In this document: positions 21,422 through 30,726 of the stretch, piece by piece
Numbering within the stretch: position 1 is the first letter of the stretch
Layout: every line of letters begins with the position of its first letter
Source of the DNA: Deinococcus fonticola
Lineage (GTDB): Bacteria; Deinococcota; Deinococci; Deinococcales; Deinococcaceae
Direction of reading: 5' to 3'
Assembly: GCF_004634215.1 (NCBI RefSeq)
Contig: NZ_SMMH01000003.1
Location: 62,001 to 126,000 of the forward strand
Length of the DNA: 64,000 bases
The notes under the pieces: model-generated
Databases searched by the model: none
What the model was told of the DNA's origin: nothing
Seen by the model: the letters and a program-made list of their open reading frames with translations, nothing else
Made by a program: the position numbers and the translations under genes

Positions 21422-21921
21422 GTGGCTGGTTCCCGGGGGGGCTGCGCCTGCGGCTGAAACAGGGTGTGCTTCCACACCTGCTCCTGCTGAATCCAGCCCC
21501 TCGTCAGGCCACTGACGACCTGCGGAGCATGCGGGAGAGCCGCCTCGATTTCGCCCACCTTGGCGGGAACGAAGCCGTAGCGTTTCCAGTAGTCGCCGGC
21601 CTCGCTGGAGAACAGGTACACGATCCGGTCGCCGCGCAGCGAAGCGTGCGTGAGGGCCGAAAGCACCAGGGCCCGCCCCAATCCACGCGAACGCATGGCA
21701 GGAAGAACGGCGGTGGAACGGATCAGGCTGGCGCCTTGGCCCTGTTCCAGGCCGATGCAACCGGCGGGCCGGCCGTCCAGGTCGGCGATCCAGTACGTGC
21801 AGCCCTCATCCAGGGTGACGCTCGATGTATGCAGGCCAGTGCGTTCAAGCAGGTCGACCACCACCGGGAGATCGGTAGGCAGGGCTTGCCGGATTTTGAT
21901 GTGCTGGTCAGTTAAGGTCAT
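21418..21921 (-). CDS. GNAT family acetyltransferase (ArsN2-like)
   Basis: 167 residues. GNAT fold with the acetyl-CoA signature LPAMRSRGLGRALV and a GDYWKRYGFVPA segment near the end of the fold. The substrate is unknown; the overall pattern resembles ArsN2-type enzymes often found beside argH or argA genes. It is coupled by an ATGA overlap to the probable N-acetylglutamate synthase downstream, so a role connected to arginine metabolism is possible but unproven. Confidence 0.75.
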   Translation of the reverse strand: MTLTDQHIKIRQALPTDLPVVVDLLERTGLHTSSVTLDEGCTYWIADLDGRPAGCIGLEQGQGASLIRSTAVLPAMRSRGLGRALVLSALTHASLRGDRIVYLFSSEAGDYWKRYGFVPAKVGEIEAALPHAPQVVSGLTRGWIQQEQVWKHTLFQPQAQPPREPAT

Positions 21922-22011
21922 GTGGTACTCCTTGAGGGGTGGGGGGCGACGGGCTGAAATGGCCGGAATCAGTGTCGTCGTCGCATCTCTGACCTTCCCG
22001 CCCTGCTCACG

Positions 22012-23421
22012 TCAGTTCTCCAGCGCCTGGCGGGCGTTCCGGATGGCTTCCCGCACGCGCTCGGGGGCGGTGCCGCCGTAACTCTGGCGGCTGCGGACAC
22101 TTTCCTCGACGGTGAGGGCCTGCGCCACCTGGGCGTTCAGGAGGGGGTGGGCGCCCTGCAATTCCGCGTCGGCCAGTTCCCACAGTTGACGGCCGCTGCG
22201 GCTGGCGAGGCCCACCAGCCCGCCCACGACCTCGTGCGCCTCGCGGAAGGGAACGCCACCGCGGGCCAGGAAGTCGGCCACGTCGGTCGCGGTGCTGTAC
22301 CCGCGTGCAGCAGCCGCTTTGGTCACGTCGGCGTGCCAGACGGTCTTGGGCATCATCTCGGCGTACAGGCGCAGCACGATGCTGAGGGTGTCGTAGCTGT
22401 CGAACACGCCTTCCTTGTCCTCCTGCAAGTCCTTGTTGTAGGCCAGAGGCGTGCCCTTCACGACCGTCAGCAGGCCCATCAGGTTGCCGAACACGCGCCC
22501 GGCCTTGCCACGGCTCAACTCGCTCACGTCTGGGTTTTTCTTCTGCGGCATGATAGAAGATCCGGTGGTGTGGCTGTCGGGCAGCGTCAGAAAGCCGAAC
22601 TCGAAGGTGGAATACAGAATCAGTTCTTCACTGAGGCGCGAGAGGTGCGCCGCGAGGATGGCGCAGGCCGAGAGGAATTCCAGCGCGAAGTCACGGCTGC
22701 CCACGCCGTCCAGGCTGTTGGCGGTGGGGCGCGCAAAGCCCAGGGCCTCGGCGGTCATGTGCCGGTCGAGCGGCCAGGGCGTGCCGGCCAGCGCCGAACT
22801 GCCCAGCGGGGACTCGTCCATACGCGCAGCGGCGTCGCGCAGGCGGCCCTCATCGCGTTCCAGCATGGCGACGTAGGCCATGAACCAGTGCGAGAGCAGG
22901 ATGGGCTGCGCCACCTGAAGGTGGGTGTACCCCGGCAGAAGCACCTCGTCCTGCAGGTGCTTCTCGGCCTCGGCCAGCATGACGCGCCGCAGTTCGCGGG
23001 TTTTGCCAGCCAGGTCAAGGGCGGCTTCTTTCGTGAACAGCCGGAAATCCACCGCCACCTGGTCGTTGCGGCTGCGGGCAGTGTGCAGTTTGCCGGCCAC
23101 CGGGCCGATGCGGTCACGCAGCGCGGCTTCCACGTTCATGTGAACGTCCTCGCGGTCGAGGCGCCACTCGAAATTCCCGGCGCGAATGTCGGCCAGCACG
23201 CTGTTCAGCCCGTCCGAAATCTGCCCGACTTCCTCAGCGGTCAGAATGCCCTGCTTGCCCAGCATGGCGACGTGCGCCAGCGAACCGCGAATGTCCTGCT
23301 CATACAGGCGCTGGTCGAAACCCACCGAGGCGTTGAACAGTTCCACCAGGCCGTCGGTGGCCTCGGCAAAACGGCCACCCCAGAGTTTCTTGTCGGTGTT
23401 TTTCGTGTGGTTGTTCGTCAT
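22012..23421 (-). CDS. argH: Argininosuccinate lyase
   Basis: 469 residues. It begins with the family-typical KLWGGRF and carries the fumarase/aspartase signature GSSIMPQKKNPD, with the catalytic serine in the flexible loop. It cleaves argininosuccinate to arginine and fumarate. Two tandem ATG codons (23424 and 23421) follow GGAG; the second has the better 6-nt spacing and is used here. Two acetyltransferase genes follow on the same strand. Confidence 0.95.
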   Translation of the reverse strand: MTNNHTKNTDKKLWGGRFAEATDGLVELFNASVGFDQRLYEQDIRGSLAHVAMLGKQGILTAEEVGQISDGLNSVLADIRAGNFEWRLDREDVHMNVEAALRDRIGPVAGKLHTARSRNDQVAVDFRLFTKEAALDLAGKTRELRRVMLAEAEKHLQDEVLLPGYTHLQVAQPILLSHWFMAYVAMLERDEGRLRDAAARMDESPLGSSALAGTPWPLDRHMTAEALGFARPTANSLDGVGSRDFALEFLSACAILAAHLSRLSEELILYSTFEFGFLTLPDSHTTGSSIMPQKKNPDVSELSRGKAGRVFGNLMGLLTVVKGTPLAYNKDLQEDKEGVFDSYDTLSIVLRLYAEMMPKTVWHADVTKAAAARGYSTATDVADFLARGGVPFREAHEVVGGLVGLASRSGRQLWELADAELQGAHPLLNAQVAQALTVEESVRSRQSYGGTAPERVREAIRNARQALEN

Positions 23422-23575
23422 CATTGGCTCCACCCCCATCTTGCCTCAATCGCCGTGCGGGGTAGACGAAGTGGATGCTACAAGCTATGCGAGTTAAACG
23501 CAAACTTATTCAGCCGGAACTTTCGGTTCTGTAAATAGCCCGGATACCGAGCCTTCAGCTCCGGCAGCGACGACC

Positions 23576-24094
23576 TCAGCGGCCATCTTCCTCTGCTACG
23601 GCAGCCAAAGGAGGCCTGTCGACCGCTTTTACCATAACCATCGGCGGCGGACTGCCAGGGTAAGCCAGGACATACGGCTCATCAGTTTCGGCGTACCCCA
23701 GGGCCGTGTAAAAGGGAACGACTTCCAGATTGAACTGGCTGACCGCCAGCAAAACGCGGCGGAGCCCCCGTTGGCGGGCCTCATCCTCAACAGCGGCCAC
23801 CAGCTGGCGGCCCAGGCCACACCCTCGCGCCTCCGGCAAAACTGCAAGTTTATTCAGAATGAGCGTATATATACCATCTGGCCCGAAGCCGACGCAGCTC
23901 ACCACCTCTCCCCCACTGTCCACCGCCACGAACCCTCCTGCCCCGTCCGTGAACAGCGAGCGTTCCAGATCGGCGGTGGTCGTGCGGTTCCAGCTCGACC
24001 GGGCGTCCATGCCCGCCTGCATCATCACGCGGTGGAAGTCCGGCAGGTCGGCGCGGCCCAGGCGGCGAAGCGTGAAGGCGGAGTGCAGCGTCAC
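23576..24094 (-). CDS. GNAT family acetyltransferase
   Basis: 172 residues, full GNAT fold. The N-terminal beta1 is FTLRRLGRADLPDFHRVM and the acetyl-CoA loop VLPEARGCGLGRQLV. A TALGYAETDEPYV end segment follows. The substrate is unknown. Its ATG overlaps the stop of the preceding GNAT gene (24091-24094), making a coupled pair. Confidence 0.8.
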   Translation of the reverse strand: MTLHSAFTLRRLGRADLPDFHRVMMQAGMDARSSWNRTTTADLERSLFTDGAGGFVAVDSGGEVVSCVGFGPDGIYTLILNKLAVLPEARGCGLGRQLVAAVEDEARQRGLRRVLLAVSQFNLEVVPFYTALGYAETDEPYVLAYPGSPPPMVMVKAVDRPPLAAVAEEDGR

Positions 24095-24600
24095 GGCGTC
24101 CCATCCAGCAGCGTGAGGCGCATTTCCGGGCTGGTCGAGTCGACGAAACCCAGGCGCTGATACAGGCCACGGCCCATCGGCGCGGCGTTCAGGTTCACGC
24201 TGCGCAGGCCGCGTCGGCGGGCCTCCTGCAAGGCCGCGTGCATCAGCGCCTCGGCCAGGCCCTGACGGCGGTGCCCAGGCGCCACGTACATGTTCAGGAC
24301 ATGCGCCCTGTGCAGGGCAGGATCCTGCAGGGTGGGAATTTTCGGGTGAAACATCAGGCCCACGCCCGCCACCACCTGCCCGGTGTGATGAGCCGGATCA
24401 GCGTGCTGGGCCAGAAAAGCCACGTACTCGCCGGCAGCTATGGCGTTTCCGAGCCAGCCTGTCCACAAGTCCTGCTGGGCCGCCGCGCCGTCAGGGGTCA
24501 GGCTGCCCATGTCCACGAACATCTGCCCCCGGTGCAAGGCAATCACCGCCGCGTCCTGCGGGCCAGCGGGGCGCACGGTGTAAGCGTCAGGAAGGGTCAT
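24091..24600 (-). CDS. GNAT family acetyltransferase
   Basis: 169 residues. N-terminal YTVRPAGPQDAAVIALHRGQMF, then VLNMYVAPGHRRQGLAEALM as acetyl-CoA site and LYQRLGF at the end. It is clearly a paralogue of the next gene upstream: both share (L/F)HRxxMFxDMG, LN(M/V)YV(A/S)PxHR and YxRLGF in the same order. This points to a tandem duplication. Its start overlaps the 3' end of that gene by 14 nt. The substrate is unknown. Confidence 0.8.
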   Translation of the reverse strand: MTLPDAYTVRPAGPQDAAVIALHRGQMFVDMGSLTPDGAAAQQDLWTGWLGNAIAAGEYVAFLAQHADPAHHTGQVVAGVGLMFHPKIPTLQDPALHRAHVLNMYVAPGHRRQGLAEALMHAALQEARRRGLRSVNLNAAPMGRGLYQRLGFVDSTSPEMRLTLLDGTP

Positions 24601-25165
24601 CGGCTGTCAGGATAAAGCGCATTTCCTCGCTGGGCTGAAACCCCAGCCTGGCGTAGGTGGGGCGCCCGGCCCCGGAAGCGTGCAGGGTAACCACGGTGAC
24701 GCCGCGCCTGCGGCATTCCTGCAGGGCAACGTCAACAAGGTGCCGGGCCAGGGCGCGCCCACGGTGCTCGGGCGAGACGTAGACGTTCAGGATGTACGCC
24801 CGCACCGGCCCTTCGGACAGGGCGCTGGGCGGCAGATCCTGCCACAGTACGCCCGCACCAGCAATGACGGTGTTCCGATGCTCGACCAGGAAACCCGTGT
24901 ATGTGCCGTTGTCCAGCGAACGCCTGTGCCAGATCAGCGAGCCCGCGTGTGCCCGGCGCAGCTTCTCCGTGTCCGCGCCCATGTCGAGGAACATAGCTTC
25001 GCGGTGGAACTGAATGAGACCTACTGCGGAAATATCGCTTGTTTTGTGGCGATATTTCCCGAACCGAGTGAGCAGCAGAAAAGACGCGCTGCGGAAAATG
25101 GAAGAGGATGGCGGTGCTTTCCCGTCATCATCTGGAATTGGACGCTGTGCGTCTAAGTTCGGCAT
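24587..25165 (-). CDS. GNAT acetyltransferase with a rebuilt or truncated N-terminus
   Basis: Up to 192 residues if the first ATG (25165) is used. The core from IQFHREAMFLDMG onwards is an intact GNAT paralogue of the downstream gene. The first ~50 residues do not resemble GNAT sequence: they are read from a repeat-like segment that contains an 11-bp perfect inverted repeat (25028-25059). The usual beta1 strand (as in YTVRPAGPQDA of the paralogue) is missing. Either the gene is a 5'-damaged copy, or translation now starts in the inserted DNA. The next in-frame ATG would be inside MFLDMG. Confidence 0.55.
   Translation of the reverse strand: MPNLDAQRPIPDDDGKAPPSSSIFRSASFLLLTRFGKYRHKTSDISAVGLIQFHREAMFLDMGADTEKLRRAHAGSLIWHRRSLDNGTYTGFLVEHRNTVIAGAGVLWQDLPPSALSEGPVRAYILNVYVSPEHRGRALARHLVDVALQECRRRGVTVVTLHASGAGRPTYARLGFQPSEEMRFILTADDPS
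25028..25059. repeat. Inverted repeat in the 5' region of the GNAT gene
   Basis: Perfect 11-bp arms GGAAATATCGC (25028-25038) and GCGATATTTCC (25049-25059), 10-nt loop. It is AT-rich compared with its surroundings. Confidence 0.7.
25060..25150. repeat. Possible diverged copy of the dispersed intergenic repeat
   Basis: It shares GAGTGAGCAGCAGAA, AAAATGGA, GGCGGTGCTTTCC and GGAATTGG in order with copy A. Weak similarity; limits approximate. Confidence 0.35.
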
Positions 25166-25288
25166 CGGCCGGTGCGGCGAGGCGCCAGGAGTAACCGTCT
25201 GGCCAGGTCACCCGGTCGGAGATTGAAGGGGTCGTCACCACACCATCATGCTGTCAAAAAGTGTCCCGGGCTGGGCAGCAAGGGCCGT

Positions 25289-26365
25289 TCAGTACAGGGC
25301 GCTGGACTTCGTGATCATCAGCTTCAGTTCGTGCGGGCTGGTGGCGGCGTCCAGCGCAGTGTCTATGCTGATCAGCCCGTTGCGGTAAAGCTCCACCAGG
25401 TGCTGATCGAAGGTGTGCATGCCGCGCAGGTTGTCTTCCTGGAGGGCGTCCTTGATCAGGTTCGTTTTGGTCTCGTCGCGGATGTATTCCTGCACCAGGG
25501 GCGTGTTCAGCAGGACTTCGTTGCCCAGCACGCGGCCGGTGCCGTCGGCGCGTTTCAGCAGGCGCTGGCTGACGATGCCCAGCAGCGAATCCGAGAGCTG
25601 GTAACGGATTTCCTCGCGTTCGTGCGGCTGGAAGAAATCGATGATGCGGTTGACGCTGCGAATGGCGTCCTGCGTGTGCAGGGTGCTGATGACCAGGTGC
25701 CCCGTCTGGGCGGCGCTCAGGGCAGCCTCGACGGTCTCCTTGTCGCGCATCTCACCGATCATGATGACGTCCGGATCCTGCCGCATGGCGTACTTCAGGG
25801 CCGTGCGAAAGTCCTTGGTGTCATTGCCCACTTCACGCTGCACCACGATGCTCCTGCGGTTTTTGTGCAGGATTTCCAGCGGATCTTCGATGGTGATGAT
25901 GTTGTACGGGTAGTGGCGGTTGAGGTGATCGATGATGGTCGCTACCGTGGTGCTTTTCCCGCTACCGGTCGGCCCCGTGACCAGCACCAGGCCGCGGCTG
26001 CGGGTGGCCAGGTCGGTCAGCGTCTCGGTGGGCAGGCCCAGCGCCTCGAAGGTAGGAATGGCGTCGATCAGGACGCGCATCACCAGGCCGACTGCGCCGC
26101 GCTGCCGGAAGATGTTGCAGCGGAAGCGCCCCAGGCCCGCGACGCTGTACGCAGTGTCCAGTTCGTTGCGGTACTCGAAGTCCTCCCACTGCTCGGGCGT
26201 CAGGATGCTCTGGGCCAGGGCCGCCGTGTCGGCCGGTTTCAGCGGCACCGAACCGAACGGCGCCAGCAGGCCGTCCACGCGGCCCATCGGGGGACTGCCG
26301 GCCTGCAGGTGAATGTCCGAGGCGCGGCGGGACACCATGGTGTTCAGCAGTTCGTCCAGGGTCAT
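25289..26365 (-). CDS. pilT: Type IV pilus twitching motility ATPase PilT
   Basis: 358 residues. PilT/GspE-family retraction ATPase: an N-terminal PAS-like domain starting with SDIHL, Walker A GPTGSGKST, Asp box IITIEDPLE, Walker B DVIMIGEMRD, and His box GHLVISTLHT. PilT depolymerises type IV pili, driving retraction, twitching and DNA uptake. Natural competence is known in Deinococcus. The start overlaps the panC stop (ATGA at 26362-26365), an odd but clear coupling to a pantothenate gene. Confidence 0.93.
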   Translation of the reverse strand: MTLDELLNTMVSRRASDIHLQAGSPPMGRVDGLLAPFGSVPLKPADTAALAQSILTPEQWEDFEYRNELDTAYSVAGLGRFRCNIFRQRGAVGLVMRVLIDAIPTFEALGLPTETLTDLATRSRGLVLVTGPTGSGKSTTVATIIDHLNRHYPYNIITIEDPLEILHKNRRSIVVQREVGNDTKDFRTALKYAMRQDPDVIMIGEMRDKETVEAALSAAQTGHLVISTLHTQDAIRSVNRIIDFFQPHEREEIRYQLSDSLLGIVSQRLLKRADGTGRVLGNEVLLNTPLVQEYIRDETKTNLIKDALQEDNLRGMHTFDQHLVELYRNGLISIDTALDAATSPHELKLMITKSSALY

Positions 26366-27237
26366 GAGTGCGCTCCATTATTCGCGCTCAGGGGCATATT
26401 GTCGATGAGCCGCACGCCGAACATGCGGGCCGCGATCAGAATGCGGTTAAAAGGATCCTCCGCAATCCTCGGGGTCTCCTGCAAGTTGCTGTCTACGACC
26501 GTCAGGTAATCCAGTTGGGCGTCCGGTTCAGTCTTCAGGACGTTCAGGCCGGCCTGTTTCAGGGCCTGGGTGTCGCGTTCCCCTGCCGCATAAGCGGCCT
26601 GCACCGCCCGCAGGGCACGCGAGAGCACCGTGGCCCGCGCTTTCTGCTCCTCGTTCAGGTAGCTATTGCGGCTGCTCAGCGCCAGGCCCAGGCTCGCGGC
26701 CTCCTCCGAGCGCACGGTGGGCACGCCCACCACCTCCACCGCCACGTTCAGGTCGGTGATCATGCGGCGCAGCACGGCCACCTGCTGCCAGTCCTTCTCG
26801 CCCAGAAACACCTTATCGGGCCGCACCAGGTTCAGGAGTTTCAGCACCACCGTCGCCACACCCGTGAAATGCCCAGGCCGCGACAACCCGTCCAGCGTGT
26901 CGGAAACGCCATTCACGCTGACGCGGGTGCTGAAGCCTGGCGGGTACATGTTCGCGTCGCTGGGGGCAAACACGAAGTCCACCCCGGCGCTCCGCGCCAC
27001 CTTCAGATCCCGCTCCAGGTCACGCGGATAACTGGCGTAGTCCTCGTTGGGGCCGAATTGCAGCGGGTTCACATAGATGCTGAGCACCACCGTGTCGCAC
27101 GATTGCCGCGCCCAGCGCATCAGCGTGGCGTGACCGTCATGCAGATACCCCATGGTCGGCACGAACCCGACGGTGCCCCTGCCTTGCAGCGCGGCCCGCA
27201 ACTCTGCGGGATCGGTAAACACCTGCGGCTCAGTCAC
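26362..27237 (-). CDS. panC: Pantothenate synthetase
   Basis: 291 residues. Nucleotidyltransferase fold with the HIGH-like PTMGYLHDGHATLM, SIYVNPLQFGPNED, a GEKDWQQVAVLRR stretch and the late ALSSRNSYL. It joins pantoate and beta-alanine using ATP to make pantothenate (CoA pathway). It overlaps the YvlD-like gene upstream by 8 nt and pilT downstream by 4 nt, giving a three-gene minus-strand transcript. Confidence 0.95.
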   Translation of the reverse strand: MTEPQVFTDPAELRAALQGRGTVGFVPTMGYLHDGHATLMRWARQSCDTVVLSIYVNPLQFGPNEDYASYPRDLERDLKVARSAGVDFVFAPSDANMYPPGFSTRVSVNGVSDTLDGLSRPGHFTGVATVVLKLLNLVRPDKVFLGEKDWQQVAVLRRMITDLNVAVEVVGVPTVRSEEAASLGLALSSRNSYLNEEQKARATVLSRALRAVQAAYAAGERDTQALKQAGLNVLKTEPDAQLDYLTVVDSNLQETPRIAEDPFNRILIAARMFGVRLIDNMPLSANNGAHS

Positions 27238-27598
27238 GCTGACCGTCCAACCCCAGAGCGCCCACCACGGCGTCCAGCACCCACGAAATGACCGTCAGGA
27301 GCAGCGCCCCGATGATCGCCGCGCCGAAGCCGTTCACGTTGAGCGCGGTCACGGACGCCACCAGCCACAGCACCACCCCGTTGACCACCAGCGTGAACAG
27401 GCCCAATGTCAGGACGTTGACCGGCAGCGACAGCAGCATGAGCACCGGGCGAATCAGGGCATTCACGATCCCCATGACCAGCGCCGCCAGCAGCACGCTC
27501 AGGGCATCTGCCCCCGGCGCGAACGACACCCCGCCGTACACCTGTGTCAGCAGATACAGGGCCACCGCATTCACGATCAGCCGTAACAGGAATCCCAT
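27230..27598 (-). CDS. Small four-helix membrane protein, YvlD / phage-holin-4 family
   Basis: 122 residues with four hydrophobic helices and the family-typical NALIRPVLMLLSLPVNVLTLGLF. The function of these YvlD-like proteins is not settled; envelope-stress links are reported for relatives. The start is the ATG at 27598, because TATGCT (27605-27610 read on the minus strand) ends 6 nt upstream, implying leaderless mRNA. The longer open frame upstream is unlikely. It leads the panC-pilT group. Confidence 0.8.
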   Translation of the reverse strand: MGFLLRLIVNAVALYLLTQVYGGVSFAPGADALSVLLAALVMGIVNALIRPVLMLLSLPVNVLTLGLFTLVVNGVVLWLVASVTALNVNGFGAAIIGALLLTVISWVLDAVVGALGLDGQRD

Positions 27599-27972
27599 AC
27601 CAACAGCATAAAGGGTGGGTAGGAAGTGATGAGTGGTCAGTGGAAAATCAGTGGAAAAAGCCGCTGTGATAAGCCCCAAAAGGAACACCTGCCGCTCAAA
27701 GCGTCCCACCGCACGACTGACCGCAAGGTTCGTGAAGGCCGTCTGGCGCGTCAGCGCCAGGGCTTATTGCGCGTCACGGGACAACAGGTGTGAGCCGGAA
27801 ACGGGGCGAGGTGAGCAAACACAACAGCACCTGGGACGACTCCTGCCCAGTGCAACGCCCGCTCCCCCTGGGATGAGGGGTTGGGGAGGTGGGCCAATTC
27901 AGGCGATCTTCCCACTCTCCCTCTTCCACCCCGCCGTTACGCCCCCAGCGAAATGCCGGGTAAACTTGGGGT
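27599..27972. other. Divergent intergenic region before polA
   Basis: 374 nt between the YvlD-like gene and polA. It holds the two leaderless -10 boxes at its ends (27605-27610 minus, 27961-27966 plus) and a short direct repeat of CAGTGGAAAA near 27640-27660. No gene is seen. Confidence 0.6.
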
Positions 27973-30726
27973 ATGTCCGCTGCCCCGACTACCCTTGTTT
28001 TGATCGACGGTCACGCGCTGGCCTTCCGCTCCCTGTTCGCGCTGAGGCGCGGTGAGCCGCACGTTCCGCGCCTGTCGAACAGTGCGGGCGAGGCCACCGA
28101 CGCCATCCAGGGGTTCCTGAGCATGACCCTGCGACTGGCCAGGCAGCGCAGCAATCAGGTGATCGTGGTGTTCGACCCGCCGGTCAAGACCTTCCGGCAC
28201 GAGCAGTTCGAAGGGTACAAGGCGGGCCGGGCCGACGCGCCGAGCGACCTGTCGGGGCAGATCAACCGCATCCGGGAAATCGTGGACGCGCTGGGCTTGC
28301 CGCGCATGGAGGTGAACGGCTACGAGGCGGACGACGTGATCGGCACCCTGACGCGCATGGCCGAGGGCACGAACATGCAGGTGCGGATCGTGACCAGTGA
28401 CCGCGACTCTTACCAGCTCCTGGATGACCACGTGCGCGTGATCGCCAGTGATTTCTCCTTGGTCGGCCCCGACGAGGTGCTGGAAAAGTACGGCGTGACC
28501 GTCAAGCAGTGGGTAGACTTCCGCGCCCTGACCGGGGACGCCAGCGACAACATTCCCGGCGCGAAGGGCATCGGGCCGAAAACGGCGGCGAAACTGCTTC
28601 AGGAGTACGGGAACCTGGAGAAGATGTACGAGGCCGCGAAAGCGGGGACGCTGAAGCCCGACGGCGTGCGTCAGAAACTGCTGGACAGTGAGCAGGACGT
28701 GGAGTTCAGCCACAAGCTGTCGTGTATGGTGACGGATCTGCCGCTGGACGTGACACTGGGAACGCCGCGCGGCGAGGGCAATCCGGAGCGGCTGCAGGAG
28801 TTGCTGCTGGAACTGGAGTTGCACACCATTCGCAAACAGGTGGCGGCCCTGAACGCGGCGGAGAATGCGGGCGATGCCCTGCCGGACTCCGTGCTGGACG
28901 AGCAGGCCGAAGCCGAGGGCGCAGGCCGGGTGGCCGCGCTACCCGACATGACCATTGCCGCCTGGAAAACGCCTGCGCAGGACGTGGTGTGGGGCTACGT
29001 GCTGTCGCGCGAGGACGACCTGACGGCGGCCCTGACCGAAGCGGCGACCTTCAAAGGCGGCGTGGCCCGCGTTGCGCCCGTCACGGAACCCGACGAGTGG
29101 CAGCAGGCCGAACCGCCCGCGCCCGTGAGCCTGTTCGGGGACACCGAACCCCTCACGAAGAAACAGCAGAAGGAACTGGAGAAAGCGCAGAAGGACGCCG
29201 AGAAGAAACGCGCCAAACTGCGGGCCGAATTTCCCTGTACCGTGAACGAGGAAGAATTCGTGGGCCAGCGCACCGTGACGGCGGCGGGCGCCAAGGCCCT
29301 GGCGGCCCACCTGAGCGTGCGCGGCCTGCACCTGGAGCCCGGCGACGACCCCCTGCTGATGGCTTATCTGCTCGATCCGGCAAACATGAACATGCCGCTG
29401 ACCGTGAAGCGTTACATGGACATGGAATGGCCCAGCGACGCGGCCACCCGCGCCGCCATCACCGCGCACCTGCTGAACGAGTTCCCCAGCCTGCTTGACC
29501 CGGCCCGCCGCAAGCTGTACAACGACATGGAAAAACCCCTGTCCGCCGTGCTCAAGCGCATGGAAGTGCGCGGCGTGAAACTGGACAGCGAGTACATCCA
29601 GACCATGAATCTTCAGGCGGGCGTGACGCTGGCGGAACTGGAACGCCAGATTCACACGCACGCGGGCGAGGAATTCCAGATTCGCAGCCCCAAGCAACTG
29701 GAAACCGTGCTGTACGACAAACTGGGCCTGGCCAGCAGCAAGAAGACCAAGCTGACCGGCCAGCGCAGCACCGCCGTTTCCGCGCTCGAACCCCTGCGCG
29801 AGGAACATCCCATCATTCCCCTGCTGCTGGAATACCGCGAACTGGATAAGCTGCGCGGCACGTACCTGGAGCCATTACCGAACCTGGTGAACCCGCGCAC
29901 CGGGCGGCTGCACACCACTTTCGCGCAGACGGCGGTGGCCACCGGCCGCCTGTCGAGCCTCAACCCCAACCTTCAGAACATTCCTATCCGCAGCGCTCTG
30001 GGCCGCGAAATCCGCAAGGGCTTCATCGCCGAGGCGGGCTTTTGCCTGATCAGCGCCGACTACTCGCAGATTGAACTGCGACTGCTGGCCCACATTGCCG
30101 ACGACCCCCTGATGCAGCAGGCCTTCAACGAGGGCGCGGATATTCACCGCCGCACCGCCGCGCAGGTGCTGGGCCTGGACGAGGCCACCGTGGACGCCGG
30201 GCAGCGCCGCGCCGCCAAGACCGTGAACTTCGGCGTGCTGTACGGCATGAGCGCCCACCGCCTCAGCAACGACCTCGGCATTCCGTACGAGGAAGCGGCG
30301 GGGTTCATCAAGACGTACTTCGATACGTACCCTGGCATCCGCCGGTACATCGACCAGACCCTCAGTGCCGGGCGCACCAAAGGGTATGTAGAAACCCTGT
30401 ATGGACGCCGCCGCTACGTCCCTGAACTGAACAGCAGCAACCGCAACGTCCGCGAAGCTGGCGAGCGCCTGGCGTACAACATGCCCATTCAGGGCACCGC
30501 CGCCGACATCATTAAGCTGGCCATGATCGAACTGGACGGCAAACTCGACGACCTGGGCGCCAGGTTGCTGCTTCAGGTTCACGACGAACTGCTGATCGAG
30601 GCCCCGTGCGACCGCGCCGACGACGTGGCCGCCGTCACCCGGGAAATCATGGAAGGGGCCGCGCAACTGAAGGTTCCGCTGGCGGTGGAAGTCGGCGTGG
30701 GGCCCAACTGGTACGACACGAAATGA
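27973..30726 (+). CDS. polA: DNA polymerase I
   Basis: 917 residues. The N-terminal 5'-3' exonuclease (flap nuclease) domain (~1-290) carries the VFDPPVKTFRHE, EADDVIG and GDASDNIPGAKGIGPKTA motifs. A central 3'-5' exonuclease-like domain (~320-480) lacks recognisable DEDD catalytic motifs and contains a Lys/Glu-rich stretch near residues 395-415. The family-A polymerase domain has motif A SADYSQIELR (~694), motif B RRAAKTVNFGVLYG (~745) and motif C LQVHDE (~870). PolA fills repair gaps and removes RNA primers, and it is essential to Deinococcus radioresistance. TAAACT (27961-27966) ends 6 nt before the ATG: leaderless. The stop overlaps the next gene (ATGA). Confidence 0.96.
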   Translation: MSAAPTTLVLIDGHALAFRSLFALRRGEPHVPRLSNSAGEATDAIQGFLSMTLRLARQRSNQVIVVFDPPVKTFRHEQFEGYKAGRADAPSDLSGQINRIREIVDALGLPRMEVNGYEADDVIGTLTRMAEGTNMQVRIVTSDRDSYQLLDDHVRVIASDFSLVGPDEVLEKYGVTVKQWVDFRALTGDASDNIPGAKGIGPKTAAKLLQEYGNLEKMYEAAKAGTLKPDGVRQKLLDSEQDVEFSHKLSCMVTDLPLDVTLGTPRGEGNPERLQELLLELELHTIRKQVAALNAAENAGDALPDSVLDEQAEAEGAGRVAALPDMTIAAWKTPAQDVVWGYVLSREDDLTAALTEAATFKGGVARVAPVTEPDEWQQAEPPAPVSLFGDTEPLTKKQQKELEKAQKDAEKKRAKLRAEFPCTVNEEEFVGQRTVTAAGAKALAAHLSVRGLHLEPGDDPLLMAYLLDPANMNMPLTVKRYMDMEWPSDAATRAAITAHLLNEFPSLLDPARRKLYNDMEKPLSAVLKRMEVRGVKLDSEYIQTMNLQAGVTLAELERQIHTHAGEEFQIRSPKQLETVLYDKLGLASSKKTKLTGQRSTAVSALEPLREEHPIIPLLLEYRELDKLRGTYLEPLPNLVNPRTGRLHTTFAQTAVATGRLSSLNPNLQNIPIRSALGREIRKGFIAEAGFCLISADYSQIELRLLAHIADDPLMQQAFNEGADIHRRTAAQVLGLDEATVDAGQRRAAKTVNFGVLYGMSAHRLSNDLGIPYEEAAGFIKTYFDTYPGIRRYIDQTLSAGRTKGYVETLYGRRRYVPELNSSNRNVREAGERLAYNMPIQGTAADIIKLAMIELDGKLDDLGARLLLQVHDELLIEAPCDRADDVAAVTREIMEGAAQLKVPLAVEVGVGPNWYDTK

